Assembly (NCBI GenBank): GCA_030698225.1
Contig: JAUYNR010000033.1
Span: 17,977-81,976, forward strand
Direction: 5' to 3'
Origin: Oxalobacteraceae bacterium
Lineage (GTDB): Bacteria; Pseudomonadota; Gammaproteobacteria; Burkholderiales; Burkholderiaceae_D
Length of the DNA stretch: 64,000 nucleotides
Part shown: one piece after another, positions 29,177-38,133 of the stretch
Numbering within the stretch: position 1 is the first letter of the stretch
Layout of the letters: the number at the start of each line of letters is the position of its first letter
The notes under the pieces: generated by a model
Seen by the model: only the letters and a program-made list of their open reading frames with translations
Told to the model about the DNA's origin: nothing
Database searches by the model: none
Made by a program: the position numbers and the translations under genes

Positions 29177-30093
29177 CAGCGCCAGTGCGATTGCCGGCCA
29201 CGATGCAGGTTCTGGAGCGCGGCTGGCTGTCTTCCAACAACATCCTGTTCCGCGGGCGCGGCCCGAGCGCCCTGGTCGACAGCGGCTACAGCGCGCACGC
29301 GGCGCAAACCCTGGCGCTGGTCCAGTCCGCTCTGCAGGGGCGGCCGCTGCAACGACTGATCAACACCCACCTGCATTCCGACCACTGCGGCGGCAACGCG
29401 GTGCTGCAACAGGCATATCGCTGCCGCACCACGATCCCGGCGTCGGAAGCGCAGAAAGTCGGCAGTTGGGAGGAAGACGCGCTGAGCTTCAAAGCCACCG
29501 GCCAGCAGTGCCCGCGTTTTTCCTTCGACGACACGATTGCAGCCGGGGACACGCTGACGCTGGGCGACATGGCATGGCAAGTGCTGGGCGCGCCCGGCCA
29601 CGACCCGCATTCGCTGATCCTGTTCTGCCCGGATGAGCGGATCCTGATTTCGGCCGACGCGCTGTGGCAAAACGGTTTCGGCGTGGTGTTCCCGGAACTG
29701 GAAGGCGAATCCGGCTTTGCCGAAGTGCGCGCCACGCTGGAACTGATCGCCACACTCGACGCCCGCCTGGTGATTCCGGGCCACGGCGCACCGTTCTCCG
29801 GTGTGCGACAGGCACTCGATGTCGCGTTTTCCCGGCTCGACTACCTGTGCGCCGATCCGCTGCGCAATGCGCAGAATGCGGTCAAGGTGCTGCTCAAATT
29901 CCTGCTGCTGGAGCGGCAGCGGATCGCGCTGGCCGAGTTGCCGCAACTGCTGGGGCAGATGCGGATAGTGATCGAGGCCAACCGGCGCTTCCTGCAGCAG
30001 CCGCTGCCGCTGCTGACGCAATGGGCGGTCGCGCAGCTGGTCAAGGCCGGCGCGGCCGAAGTGGACGGCGCGCATCTGCGCAACCGCGGATAA
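29173..30093 (+). CDS. Metallo-beta-lactamase-fold hydrolase
   Basis: 306 residues of the glyoxalase II-like MBL fold. The metal site is NTHLHSDHCGGN (HxHxDH), with further ligands GAPGHDPHSLILF, SADALWQNGFG and VIPGHGAPF. It hydrolyses an unknown thioester or similar substrate. The reading frame extends far upstream without a sensible protein; the ATG at 29173 overlaps the DUF1289 stop and gives the expected length. Confidence 0.9.
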   Translation: MTAPVRLPATMQVLERGWLSSNNILFRGRGPSALVDSGYSAHAAQTLALVQSALQGRPLQRLINTHLHSDHCGGNAVLQQAYRCRTTIPASEAQKVGSWEEDALSFKATGQQCPRFSFDDTIAAGDTLTLGDMAWQVLGAPGHDPHSLILFCPDERILISADALWQNGFGVVFPELEGESGFAEVRATLELIATLDARLVIPGHGAPFSGVRQALDVAFSRLDYLCADPLRNAQNAVKVLLKFLLLERQRIALAELPQLLGQMRIVIEANRRFLQQPLPLLTQWAVAQLVKAGAAEVDGAHLRNRG

Positions 30094-30461
30094 ATTCCCC
30101 AGGCTGGCCCGCAGCAGCCGCGACGGGCAGTCTTTACCGATCGCCGCGAGATATACCCGGTTATGTATTATTTTTATCGCAATGAATATATGCAGTAAAT
30201 GCATGTTTTTATGAAATTTTATGGGAGTATATTTACGCAAGCGACGGAAATCGCGCGTTCAGCCATCGGCACCGGGACATGACGGAAAAACAAGCGGCAT
30301 CTTGATTTCACGCAAGACCGGGCCAGTGATGTGGGCAAGAATGACTGATGAGTTCCGAGATCGACTTGTCAACCGGTTTGCGTGGTCGGGAGCAATCGAT
30401 GTTCCCGCCGCAGCAGGCTGCTGCCCTCGGCGCCGCCACTGCGCTGCGCCGGACATCGGGC
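30094..30461. other. 368-base gap before the NfeD gene
   Basis: The first half holds the two-hairpin element copy at 30158-30218 and, in the opposite orientation, an extra GGAGTAT start at 30224-30230. The second half (30240-30461) is GC-rich and open in the NfeD frame from 30348, but that part lacks coding character. I see no gene or clear promoter there. Confidence 0.5.
30158..30218 (-). repeat. GGAGTATG two-hairpin element, copy 4 (left end degenerate)
   Basis: On the minus strand it reads CATAAAAACATGCATTTACT followed by GCATATATTCATTGCG, closely matching copies 1 and 3. Hairpin 1 is CAT/ATG with a 6-base loop (30202-30204 with 30211-30213). The GGAGTATG end is missing. Confidence 0.6.
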
Positions 30462-31877
30462 ATGACGGTCATGCATTGGCTGCTGCATGCGCTCAGGCAT
30501 CTGGTTATCGGATTGCTGCTGGCCGCATCGCTGCTGCCGGCCGCCGCCGCTCCGGCGCCAGTGACGCTGCTGACGATCGACGGCGCAATCGGCCCGGCCA
30601 GTGCCGACTATGTGGTGCGCGGCATCGCGCGCGCCGGCCAGGATGGCAGCCAGCTGGTGATACTGCAGATGGATACGCCGGGCGGGCTCGACACCTCGAT
30701 GCGGGCGATCATCAAGGCGATCCTGACCTCGCCGGTGCCGGTCGCCAGCTACGTCGCGCCAAGCGGCGCGCGGGCTGCCAGCGCCGGGACCTACATCCTG
30801 TATGCCAGCCATATTGCGGCGATGGCGCCGGGCACCAACCTGGGTGCCGCCACGCCGGTGCAGATCGGCGGCAATCCGCTGGCACCGGAACCCGAAAAGC
30901 CGGTGCCGCGCGGCGACGGCGATCGGGCAGACAAGAAACCCGGCGCCACCGACAAGACCGACGGCACTGATAGCACATCAGCAATGACGCGCAAGCAGGT
31001 CAACGATGCCGCCGCCTACATCCGCGGACTGGCGCAGATGCGGGGCCGCAATGTCGAGTGGGCCGAGCGCGCGGTGCGCGAGGCGGTCAGCCTGTCGGCG
31101 CAGGAGGCGTTGCAGCTGGGCGTCATCGATTATGTCGCCGCCGACATTCCCGCGCTGGCCGCGCAGCTCGACGGCAAGAAGGTGAGTGCGCTGGGCGCAG
31201 ACAAGTTGCTGCAGACCAAGGGTGCGCTCATCAATGACGCCCAGCCCGACTGGCGCGCCAGGCTGCTCGCCGTCATCACCAACCCGAGCATCGCGCTGCT
31301 GCTGATGACCATCGGCATTTACGGGATCGTCTTTGAATTCACCAATCCCGGCCTTGGCGTACCGGGCGTGGTTGGCGCCATCTGCCTGCTGCTGGCGCTG
31401 TATGCATTGCAACTGCTGCCGGTCAACTATGCGGGGCTGGCGCTGATCCTGCTCGGCATGGCATTCATGGTAGCCGAAGCATTCATGCCGAGTTTCGGCG
31501 TGCTCGGACTGGGCGGCATTGCCGCCTTCGTGGCCGGCGCGCTGATCCTGATCGACACCGAACTGCCCGGCTTCGGGATTCCGGTGACACTGATCGCTGC
31601 CATTGCGGTGGTCAGCGCGCTGCTGCTGGCGGCGATGGTCGGCGTCGTGCTGAAAACCCGCAGGCGTGCGGTGGTAAGCGGTCCCGCCGATTTGATCGGC
31701 AGCATCGCCGAGGTCCAGCAGGCGACGCAGCATGAAGGTTGGGCGCGCCTGCGCGGCGAGACCTGGCGCGTGGTCAGCGATGCGCCGCTGCAAGCGGCGC
31801 AAAAAGTCCGGGTGGTGGCGCGCAATGGATTGGTGCTGCAGGTTGTCCCTGTAGTCAATGACGAAAAAGGAGAATAA
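30462..31877 (+). CDS. NfeD-like membrane serine protease (ClpP-class)
   Basis: 471 residues from the preferred ATG at 30462. Signal segment [22 protein letters not shown]; then a SppA/ClpP-like protease domain with [20 protein letters not shown] and the catalytic Ser in [13 protein letters not shown]; then four to five membrane helices (about 305-420); then a C-terminal OB-fold NfeD domain ([25 protein letters not shown]). Such proteases cleave stomatin/slipin-type proteins, and the slipin gene follows 2 bases after the stop. A frame extension back to 30348 is unlikely because it would precede the signal peptide. Confidence 0.92.
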   Translation: MTVMHWLLHALRHLVIGLLLAASLLPAAAAPAPVTLLTIDGAIGPASADYVVRGIARAGQDGSQLVILQMDTPGGLDTSMRAIIKAILTSPVPVASYVAPSGARAASAGTYILYASHIAAMAPGTNLGAATPVQIGGNPLAPEPEKPVPRGDGDRADKKPGATDKTDGTDSTSAMTRKQVNDAAAYIRGLAQMRGRNVEWAERAVREAVSLSAQEALQLGVIDYVAADIPALAAQLDGKKVSALGADKLLQTKGALINDAQPDWRARLLAVITNPSIALLLMTIGIYGIVFEFTNPGLGVPGVVGAICLLLALYALQLLPVNYAGLALILLGMAFMVAEAFMPSFGVLGLGGIAAFVAGALILIDTELPGFGIPVTLIAAIAVVSALLLAAMVGVVLKTRRRAVVSGPADLIGSIAEVQQATQHEGWARLRGETWRVVSDAPLQAAQKVRVVARNGLVLQVVPVVNDEKGE

Positions 31878-31879
31878 CC

Positions 31880-32644
31880 ATGTTTTTCGAATTCGGCTTC
31901 AGCGGTCTGGCCATCCTGATCCTTGCGTTGCTGGCTGCCTCGATCCGCGTGCTGCGCGAATACGAACGCGGCGTGGTGTTCCAGCTGGGCCGGTTCTGGT
32001 CGGTCAAGGGACCGGGATTGATTATCCTGATCCCGGTGGTCCAGCAAATGGTGCGGGTCGATCTGCGCACCGTCGTGCTCGACGTGCCGACCCAGGACGT
32101 GATCTCGCGCGACAACGTATCGGTGAAAGTCAACGCGGTGATCTACTTCCGCGTGATCGATCCCGAGAAAGCCATCATCCAGGTTCTCAATTTTCTGGAA
32201 GCGACCAGCCAGCTGGCCCAAACCACGCTGCGCTCGGTGCTGGGCAAGCATGAACTCGACGACATGCTGGCCGAACGCGAGCGGCTGAACACCGATATCC
32301 AGCAAGTGCTCGACGCCCAGACCGACGCCTGGGGGATCAAGGTCGCCAATGTCGAAATCAAGCATGTCGACCTCGACGAATCGATGATACGGGCCATCGC
32401 CCGGCAAGCGGAAGCCGAGCGCGAGCGGCGCGCCAAGGTAATCCACGCCGAGGGCGAGTTGCAGGCATCGGAGAAATTGATGCAGGCGGCCAAAATCCTG
32501 GGGCAGCAGCCGGGCGCGATGCAATTGCGCTATATGCAAACGCTGGCCAACATCGCCGGCGACAAATCATCGACCATCGTATTCCCGCTGCCGATCGAAC
32601 TGCTCACCGGCATGGCGGAACTGCGCTCGAGCCGCAAGGAATAA
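31880..32644 (+). CDS. Slipin (stomatin/prohibitin family, SPFH domain)
   Basis: 254 residues. One N-terminal membrane segment ([18 protein letters not shown]) is followed by the SPFH domain: [63 protein letters not shown], then a long coiled coil [26 protein letters not shown]. It organises membrane microdomains and is the typical partner and substrate of NfeD. AAGGAG stands 7 bases before the ATG. It sits just upstream of the antiporter genes. Confidence 0.94.
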   Translation: MFFEFGFSGLAILILALLAASIRVLREYERGVVFQLGRFWSVKGPGLIILIPVVQQMVRVDLRTVVLDVPTQDVISRDNVSVKVNAVIYFRVIDPEKAIIQVLNFLEATSQLAQTTLRSVLGKHELDDMLAERERLNTDIQQVLDAQTDAWGIKVANVEIKHVDLDESMIRAIARQAEAERERRAKVIHAEGELQASEKLMQAAKILGQQPGAMQLRYMQTLANIAGDKSSTIVFPLPIELLTGMAELRSSRKE

Positions 32645-32694
32645 GGGCGGATCCTGGCGCGCCGGCGCCGCTGCAGGCCGGACGGAGGCAAACG

Positions 32695-33213
32695 ATGCGA
32701 GCACGAAAAATCCGGGCCGCCGGCGCGCCGCAGCACCGGAATAGGGTGCGCAGCATTGCGCTGCGCACCGTGCTGATGTCGGCGCTGTGGTGGGTGCTAA
32801 CCGGCGGCGCCGCCGCAACCTGGGGCCTGGGCGTCGCCAGCGTCGCATCCGCGGTGGCGGCCAGCTTGGTGCTGCTGCCTCCCAGGGCACGCAGCTTTTC
32901 GCTCAGCGGTCTGCCCGGCTTCCTGGCTTTTTTTCTGCTGCAGTCGGTCAAGGCCGGCGTGCAGGTCGCGGCCATGGCGCTGCGTCCGCGGCCGGACCTG
33001 CGACCAGCGGTGCTGGAAATTCGCTTGCAACTGCCGGACCAAGGGGCGCGGATACTTTTGGCATGCACGATGACCCTGCTGCCCGGCACGCTCAGCTTCG
33101 GCCTTGACGGCGACCGCTTGCTACTGCATGTGCTGGACCGGCGCATGCCGAACGAACAGGAATTGCGCAAGGCGGAGGCCAGGATAGCGCGCCTGTTCCG
33201 GATCGTGCTATGA
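32695..33213 (+). CDS. mrpE: Mrp-type antiporter subunit E
   Basis: 172 residues. MrpE/MbhA family: two to three hydrophobic segments near the N-terminus (VLMSALWWVLTGGAAATWGLGVASVASAVAASLVL; LPGFLAFFLLQSVKAGVQVAAMAL), then a soluble tail with LRPAVLEIRLQLPDQGARILLACTMTLLPGTLSFGLDGDRLLLHVLD, the standard 'tLtPGT' block. GGAGG precedes the ATG. It is the first gene of an eight-gene unit with overlapping stops and starts. Confidence 0.9.
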   Translation: MRARKIRAAGAPQHRNRVRSIALRTVLMSALWWVLTGGAAATWGLGVASVASAVAASLVLLPPRARSFSLSGLPGFLAFFLLQSVKAGVQVAAMALRPRPDLRPAVLEIRLQLPDQGARILLACTMTLLPGTLSFGLDGDRLLLHVLDRRMPNEQELRKAEARIARLFRIVL

Positions 33214-33509
33214 ACGGCTTGCCATTGCTGCTTGCGGTTTTCCTGCTGGCCAACCTGCTGGCTGCGCTGCTGCGCATAGTGCGCGGCCCGACCGCCGCCG
33301 ACCGCATGCTGGCGGCATTGCTGTTCGGCACCACCGGGGTGGCCGTGCTGTTGCTGCTGGCGCACGCGGCCGACGATCCGGCGCTGGTGGACGTGGCGCT
33401 GGTATTTGCATTGCTTGCCGCCATTACCGGCGCGGCGTTTGCCCAGCGTGCCTGGCGCCGGGAAGAACGAATACCCGAACAAGGAGCATCCGAACATGAG
33501 CGCGGTTGA
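33210..33509 (+). CDS. mrpF: Mrp-type antiporter subunit F
   Basis: 99 residues with three membrane helices (LPLLLAVFLLANLLAALLRIV; MLAALLFGTTGVAVLLLLA; LVDVALVFALLAAITGAAF) and the conserved RIVRGPTAADRMLA loop that defines MrpF/MbhB. The start overlaps the mrpE stop (ATGA), and its end overlaps the next start by 14 bases. Confidence 0.9.
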   Translation: MNGLPLLLAVFLLANLLAALLRIVRGPTAADRMLAALLFGTTGVAVLLLLAHAADDPALVDVALVFALLAAITGAAFAQRAWRREERIPEQGASEHERG

Positions 33510-33801
33510 ACTGCTCAGCGCTGCCTGCCTGATTGCCGGCGCTGCCTTCTTTCTGGCCGGAACCATCGGGCTGTTGCGCTTTCCCGACGTGTATACGCGG
33601 CTGCATGCGCTCACCAAGGTAGACAACCTCGGGCTCGGCTTCACCATCCTCGGCCTGCTGGTGCGGGCCGAGAACGTGGCCGGCGCAATGAAACTGCTGC
33701 TGGTCTGGCTGCTGGTGCTGGCGGCCAGCGCGACGGTGAGCTTCCTGATTGCGCGCCGCGCGCGCCGGCACGGCATCGCCAACTGGCAGCAGCAGCAATG
33801 A
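33496..33801 (+). CDS. mrpG: Mrp-type antiporter subunit G
   Basis: 101 residues of MrpG/MbhC type: three helices and the signature GTIGLLRFPDVYTRLHALTKVDNLGLGF. AAGGAG lies upstream of the ATG at 33496, inside the end of mrpF. The stop overlaps the next gene's ATG. Confidence 0.9.
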   Translation: MSAVELLSAACLIAGAAFFLAGTIGLLRFPDVYTRLHALTKVDNLGLGFTILGLLVRAENVAGAMKLLLVWLLVLAASATVSFLIARRARRHGIANWQQQQ

Positions 33802-34052
33802 GCGGCAGCGCCTTCGACCTGCTGCTGGCGCTGGCGCTGCTGTGGAGCGCGCTGCGCGCGATGACGGCCTCGGACCTGTTTCGGGCGGTCGTGCTGTTCA
33901 TCGTGTTCGGACTGCTGATGGCGCTGGCCTGGGCCCGCCTGGGCGCGCCGGATATCGCGCTGGCCGAAGCGGCGATCGGCGCCGGCCTGGCCGGCGCGCT
34001 GCTGCTGGACACCATCGGCACCCTGCGGGCAAGGAGAAGGGATCGCCGATGA
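33798..34052 (+). CDS. DUF4040 antiporter subunit (MbhD-like, MrpA C-terminal fragment)
   Basis: 84 residues, three helices. RAMTASDLFRAVVLFIVFGLLMALAWARLGAPDIALAEAAIGAGLAGALLLDTIG is the DUF4040 pattern: in ordinary Mrp systems this stretch belongs to the C-terminal part of the large MrpA protein, and in archaeal MBH it is the free subunit MbhD. Here it is a separate gene, overlapping both neighbours by ATGA. Confidence 0.85.
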   Translation: MSGSAFDLLLALALLWSALRAMTASDLFRAVVLFIVFGLLMALAWARLGAPDIALAEAAIGAGLAGALLLDTIGTLRARRRDRR

Positions 34053-34726
34053 AGATGCTGCTGCGCCTGCTGGTACTGATAGCGGCAGCCCTGCTCGGAC
34101 TGGCGCTGGCGTGGGCCATGCTGCAGTTGCCGCCGCCTGCGGTGCGTCTGGCGCAGCAGGTCGATGCGCAGATGCATGCCAGCGGCGTCACCCATCCGGT
34201 GACTGCGGTGCTGTTGAACTTCCGCGGCTATGACACGCTGCTGGAAATCGCGGTGCTGCTGCTGGCGCTGCTCGGCGTATTGGCCGCAGCCGCCGGCGCA
34301 CCGTCGTCCGTGCGGCCGCTCGGCGGCGCGCCGCAACCGCTGCTGCAGGCCTTGGTCCGGCTGCTGGCGCCGCTGATGGTGCTCGTCGCAGGCTACCTGT
34401 TGTGGGCCGGATCGCACCGGGCCGGCGGCGCGTTCCAGGCCGGCGCGGTGCTGGCAGGGTCCGGCGTGCTGCTCCATCTGGCGGGCCTGATGCCGGACTG
34501 GGCCGATCCGCCCCGGCTGCTGCGCACCGGACTGGCGGCGGGTTTCCTGATCTTCCTGTCGGTGGCGACGCTGCTGCTGTGGCAAGGCGCGCTGCTGCAG
34601 TACCCGCCGCGCTGGGCCGGCGCGCTGATTCTGGCAATCGAAGCGGGTCTGACGCTGTCCATCGCGCTGGTGCTGGCCGGCCTGTTCCTGTGGCTGCCGA
34701 GCGAAATCGACGGAGCGCAGCAATGA
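34049..34726 (+). CDS. Antiporter subunit: MbhE-like segment fused to MrpB
   Basis: 225 residues. The N-terminal part (THPVTAVLLNFRGYDTLLEIAVLLLALLGVLAAAAG) is the end of MrpA, or MbhE as a free archaeal subunit. The C-terminal part (LLAPLMVLVAGYLLWAGSHRAGGAFQAGAVLAGSGVLLHLAG) is MrpB. So it looks like MbhE plus MbhF in one chain. About six membrane helices. Coupled by overlap to the genes on both sides. Confidence 0.82.
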   Translation: MKMLLRLLVLIAAALLGLALAWAMLQLPPPAVRLAQQVDAQMHASGVTHPVTAVLLNFRGYDTLLEIAVLLLALLGVLAAAAGAPSSVRPLGGAPQPLLQALVRLLAPLMVLVAGYLLWAGSHRAGGAFQAGAVLAGSGVLLHLAGLMPDWADPPRLLRTGLAAGFLIFLSVATLLLWQGALLQYPPRWAGALILAIEAGLTLSIALVLAGLFLWLPSEIDGAQQ

Positions 34727-35046
34727 ACCCGGGCTGGACCGGCTGGATATTTGCGCTGACAGGGACCGCCCTGTTCGTGTCCGGCATCGCCGGCGTGGTC
34801 CTGCAAGACCATCTGCTGCGCAAGATTCTGGCCTTCAATATCATGGGCAGCGGCGCCTTCCTGGCGCTGGTCGGTCTCGGCCAGCGCGACGGCGTCGCCG
34901 ATCCGGTGCCGCAGGCGATGGTGCTGACCGGGATCGTGGTCTCGATTGCCGCCACCGCACTGGCGCTGGCGCTGGCGCGGCGCCTGCTGCACCTGACCGG
35001 CCGGATGCGCTTGCCGCGCCAAGTGCCGGATGATCGGAATGAATGA
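34723..35046 (+). CDS. mrpC: Mrp-type antiporter subunit C (NuoK-like)
   Basis: 107 residues, three helices, MrpC/MbhG/NuoK family. LLRKILAFNIMGSGAFLALVGLGQ and DPVPQAMVLTGIVVSIAATALALALARRL are diagnostic. The start overlaps the previous stop (ATGA), and the end overlaps the mrpD frame by 17 bases. Confidence 0.9.
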   Translation: MNPGWTGWIFALTGTALFVSGIAGVVLQDHLLRKILAFNIMGSGAFLALVGLGQRDGVADPVPQAMVLTGIVVSIAATALALALARRLLHLTGRMRLPRQVPDDRNE

Positions 35047-36481
35047 TCCGATTCCGTGGCTGATAGTGCTGCCGCTGGCCTGGGCCAGCGCGGCTTTCCT
35101 GGCCGGTCCCGGGCGCGGCGGGCGTCTGGCGCTGGCAGCGCTGACGCTCCAGCTTGGAGTGGCGCTGATGCTGGCAAACCGGGTCGCCGCGGACGGTCCA
35201 GGAATCCACCGGGTCGGCGGCTGGGAGGCGCCGCTCGGGATCGAACTGGCGGCCGACGGCCTGTCCGCGGTGATGCTGCTGCTGACTCAGGCGGTGGCGC
35301 TGCCGCTGGCATTGTATGCACGCGCCTATTTCGCCGGCCAGCCGCAAGGCCTGCGCTATTTCTGGCCGCTGACCGGCTATCTGCTGGCGGCGATGAATGC
35401 GCTATTCCTGTCGGCCGATGTGTTCAATCTGTATGTCACGCTGGAACTGGTCGGCCTGGCAGCGGTCGGCCTGGTGGCCGCGAAGGGCAGCGCGGGGGCG
35501 GTCGCTGCCGCGTTGCGCTACCTGCTGGTCACGCTGCTCGGGTCCGGCGCCTACCTGTTCGGCGTGGCGCTGCTGTATGGCGCCTACGGCAGCGTTTCGC
35601 TGTCGGTGCTGGCACCGCTGATCGCCGCCGATGCACCGCAGGCGGTGCGGCTGGCGGCGATCCTGATGGTAACCGGACTGATGCTCAAGACCGCGCTGTT
35701 GCCGTTCCACTTCTGGCTGCCGCCGGCGCATGGCGGCGCGCCCGCACCGGTCTCCGCGCTGCTCTCGGCGCTGGTAATCAAGGCCTCGTTCTACCTGATC
35801 GTGCGGCTGTGGTTTGCGCTATTCCAGCCGCTGGCGACACCGGCAGCCGCGCAGTTGCTGGGCGCGCTGGGCAGCGGCGCGATACTCTGGGGCTCGGTCA
35901 TGGCGCTGCGGCAAACGCGCCTGAAAATGCTGGTCGCCTATTCCACCGTCGCGCAGATCGGCTATCTGTTCCTGCTGTTTCCGCTGCTCACGCACAGCAC
36001 GTCCGGCGCCGCCCACAGCGCATTCCAGGGCGCGCTGATGCAGGTGCTGGCGCACGGCACGGCAAAGGCGGCGATGTTCGCCGCCGCCGGCGCGATGATT
36101 CTGTCGGCCGAAAGCGAGGACATCGCGCATCTGGCCGGCGTATCCGGCCACCAGCCGCTGTCGGTGTTCACCTTCGCGCTGGCCGGCGTGAGCCTGATGG
36201 GGCTGCCCCCCTCGGCGGGATTTCTCGCCAAGTGGCTGCTGATCGATGCCGCGATCGACAGTGGCCAATGGGGCTGGATTGCCGTGATGATCGCCGGCGG
36301 CCTGCTGACTGCGGCCTATGTATTCAAGGTGCTGCGCCATGCATTCCTGCACAGTGATCAGGTTACCGTCTACCGACCGTTGCCACGCATGCTGGAGTGG
36401 CCGGCCTTCCTGCTGGCCTGTGCCAGCCTGGCGCTGGGACTACGGGCTAGCGAACTGCTGCAGCTGCTGGGGTCGCCATGA
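35030..36481 (+). CDS. mrpD: Mrp-type antiporter subunit D (NuoN/NuoM-like)
   Basis: 483 residues with about 14 membrane helices, the proton-translocating type shared with complex I. The TM5 glutamate lies in NLYVTLELVGLAAVGLV and the TM7 lysine in MLKTALLPFHFWLPPAHGGAPAPVSALLSALVIKASFYLIVRL. YSTVAQIGYLFLLFPLL follows. An alternative start is the ATG at 35039. Its last bases overlap the next gene. It is more like standard MrpD than the following gene. Confidence 0.9.
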   Translation: MIGMNDPIPWLIVLPLAWASAAFLAGPGRGGRLALAALTLQLGVALMLANRVAADGPGIHRVGGWEAPLGIELAADGLSAVMLLLTQAVALPLALYARAYFAGQPQGLRYFWPLTGYLLAAMNALFLSADVFNLYVTLELVGLAAVGLVAAKGSAGAVAAALRYLLVTLLGSGAYLFGVALLYGAYGSVSLSVLAPLIAADAPQAVRLAAILMVTGLMLKTALLPFHFWLPPAHGGAPAPVSALLSALVIKASFYLIVRLWFALFQPLATPAAAQLLGALGSGAILWGSVMALRQTRLKMLVAYSTVAQIGYLFLLFPLLTHSTSGAAHSAFQGALMQVLAHGTAKAAMFAAAGAMILSAESEDIAHLAGVSGHQPLSVFTFALAGVSLMGLPPSAGFLAKWLLIDAAIDSGQWGWIAVMIAGGLLTAAYVFKVLRHAFLHSDQVTVYRPLPRMLEWPAFLLACASLALGLRASELLQLLGSP

Positions 36482-38001
36482 GCTGGAATATGCGCTGGAA
36501 TGCCGCATTGCCGCTGCTGGTGCTGGCCAGTTCGCTGCTGCCGGGACTGCTCATCTTCTTCTTGCCGGAACAGCGCCGGCACCTGCGCAGCGCGCTCAAC
36601 CTGGCCGGCGCCGGGATCAAGCTGGTATTCATCGGATTCATGCTGTGGGGCGTTGCACGGGGCCAGCAGTTTGTATTTCGTCATGCGGTGTTGCCGGGAC
36701 TGGAACTGGTCCTGCATGCGGATGCGCTGGCCTTGCTGTTCGTCTCGCTGTCGGCAGCGCTGTGGTTCCTGACCACCGTGTATGCGATCGGCTATCTGGA
36801 GGGCTCGCCCCACCGCAGCCGCTTCTTCGGCTTCTTCAGCCTGTGCGTCACCGCAACGGTCGGAGTGGCGATGGCCGGCAACCTGTTCACTTTCTTCTTT
36901 TTCTACGAAATGCTGACGCTCTCCACCTACCCGCTGGTGGTGCACCGCGGCACGCGATCCGCGCTGCGCGCCGGCAATATTTACCTCGCATACACGCTGG
37001 CCGGCGGCGCGGTGTTGCTGACCGGCGTGGTCTGGCTGTATGGCTTGCTGGGCAGCGTGGAATTCGTTCCCGGCGGTTCGGTTGCGGGATTGGGGCCGGA
37101 ACATGCGGGGCAGTTGCGGTTGATTTTTTTCCTGCTGATCGCCGGTGTCGGCGTCAAGGCTGCACTGGTGCCGCTGCACGGTTGGCTGCCGCATGCGATG
37201 GTGGCGCCGGCGCCGGTATCGGCCCTGCTGCACGCGGTGGCAGTGGTCAAGGCTGGCGCCTTCGGTGTGATGCGGGTGGTGTATGAAGTGTTCGGGGTGG
37301 AATCTGCACAGTCGCTCAATCTGCTGGCGCCGCTATCGGTTGCGGCCTGCGTCACCATCATCTGGGGCTCGCTGCGGGCGCTATGGCAGGACGATCTCAA
37401 GCGGCGCCTGGCCTACTCCACCATCAGCCAGGTTTCCTACATCATCCTCGGCGTTGCATTGTTTGGCCCGCTCAGCACCGTGGGCGGCCTGGTGCATCTG
37501 GTGCATCAGGGGATCATGAAGATCACACTGTTTTTCTGCGCCGGCAACTTCGCGGAGACGCTCGGCGTGCGCCGGATCAGCGACATGAACGGCATCGGCC
37601 ACCGCATGCCGTTGACGACAGCGGCCTTCAGCATCGGCGCGCTCGGCATGATAGGCGTGCCGTTGACCGCCGGTTACGTCAGCAAGGCCTGGCTGTTGCA
37701 AGGCGCGGATGCGGCCGGTGCGGCATGGGCCGGCTGGGTGCTGACGACGTCGAGCCTGCTGAACGCCGCGTATTTCCTGCCGATCCTGTATCGCGCATGG
37801 CTCAAGCCTGCTTCAGTGCCGTGGCCGCACGAGCGGATAGCGCGTCGCGGCTGGCGCGAGACCGCGACGCTGCTGCTGTTTCCGCCGCTGATCAGCGCCA
37901 TTGCGGTAGTCGCCGCCGGCGTGCTGGCCGATCACGCCTGGAGCCCGCTGTCGTGGGCCAAACTGATTGCCGCCCGCCAGTACCCCGGCCTGCTGGAGTG
38001 A
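36478..38001 (+). CDS. Second MrpD/NuoL-like antiporter subunit
   Basis: 507 residues, about 14 helices, same superfamily. The key Glu is in FFFYEMLTLSTYPLVVH and the key Lys in GVKAALVPLHGWLPHAMVAPAPVSALLHAVAVVKAGAFGVMRVV. YSTISQVSYIILGVALF and HQGIMKITLFFCAGN follow. It is shorter than MrpA (about 800) and lacks the MrpA C-terminal half, so it is a free NuoL/MrpD-type subunit, as in archaeal MBS, where two such subunits (H and H') occur. The start overlaps the previous stop. Confidence 0.88.
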   Translation: MSWNMRWNAALPLLVLASSLLPGLLIFFLPEQRRHLRSALNLAGAGIKLVFIGFMLWGVARGQQFVFRHAVLPGLELVLHADALALLFVSLSAALWFLTTVYAIGYLEGSPHRSRFFGFFSLCVTATVGVAMAGNLFTFFFFYEMLTLSTYPLVVHRGTRSALRAGNIYLAYTLAGGAVLLTGVVWLYGLLGSVEFVPGGSVAGLGPEHAGQLRLIFFLLIAGVGVKAALVPLHGWLPHAMVAPAPVSALLHAVAVVKAGAFGVMRVVYEVFGVESAQSLNLLAPLSVAACVTIIWGSLRALWQDDLKRRLAYSTISQVSYIILGVALFGPLSTVGGLVHLVHQGIMKITLFFCAGNFAETLGVRRISDMNGIGHRMPLTTAAFSIGALGMIGVPLTAGYVSKAWLLQGADAAGAAWAGWVLTTSSLLNAAYFLPILYRAWLKPASVPWPHERIARRGWRETATLLLFPPLISAIAVVAAGVLADHAWSPLSWAKLIAARQYPGLLE

Positions 38002-38133
38002 AGTGGCGGGAAGCGGCCGGAACTTGGCCCGCATTGCGGTGGATCAAATGAATATTGCGGTGCGCCGGTAGCCTTATCATTTGACGCCGCCAGATCGAGC
38101 GCCGCCGATCAACCCTTTCCGAAGGAAACCAGC

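Noticed and set aside
32695..38001. Respiratory complex I or membrane hydrogenase locus
   Set aside because: Only membrane-arm type subunits are present; no NuoB, NuoD, NuoI or hydrogenase catalytic genes occur in the window.
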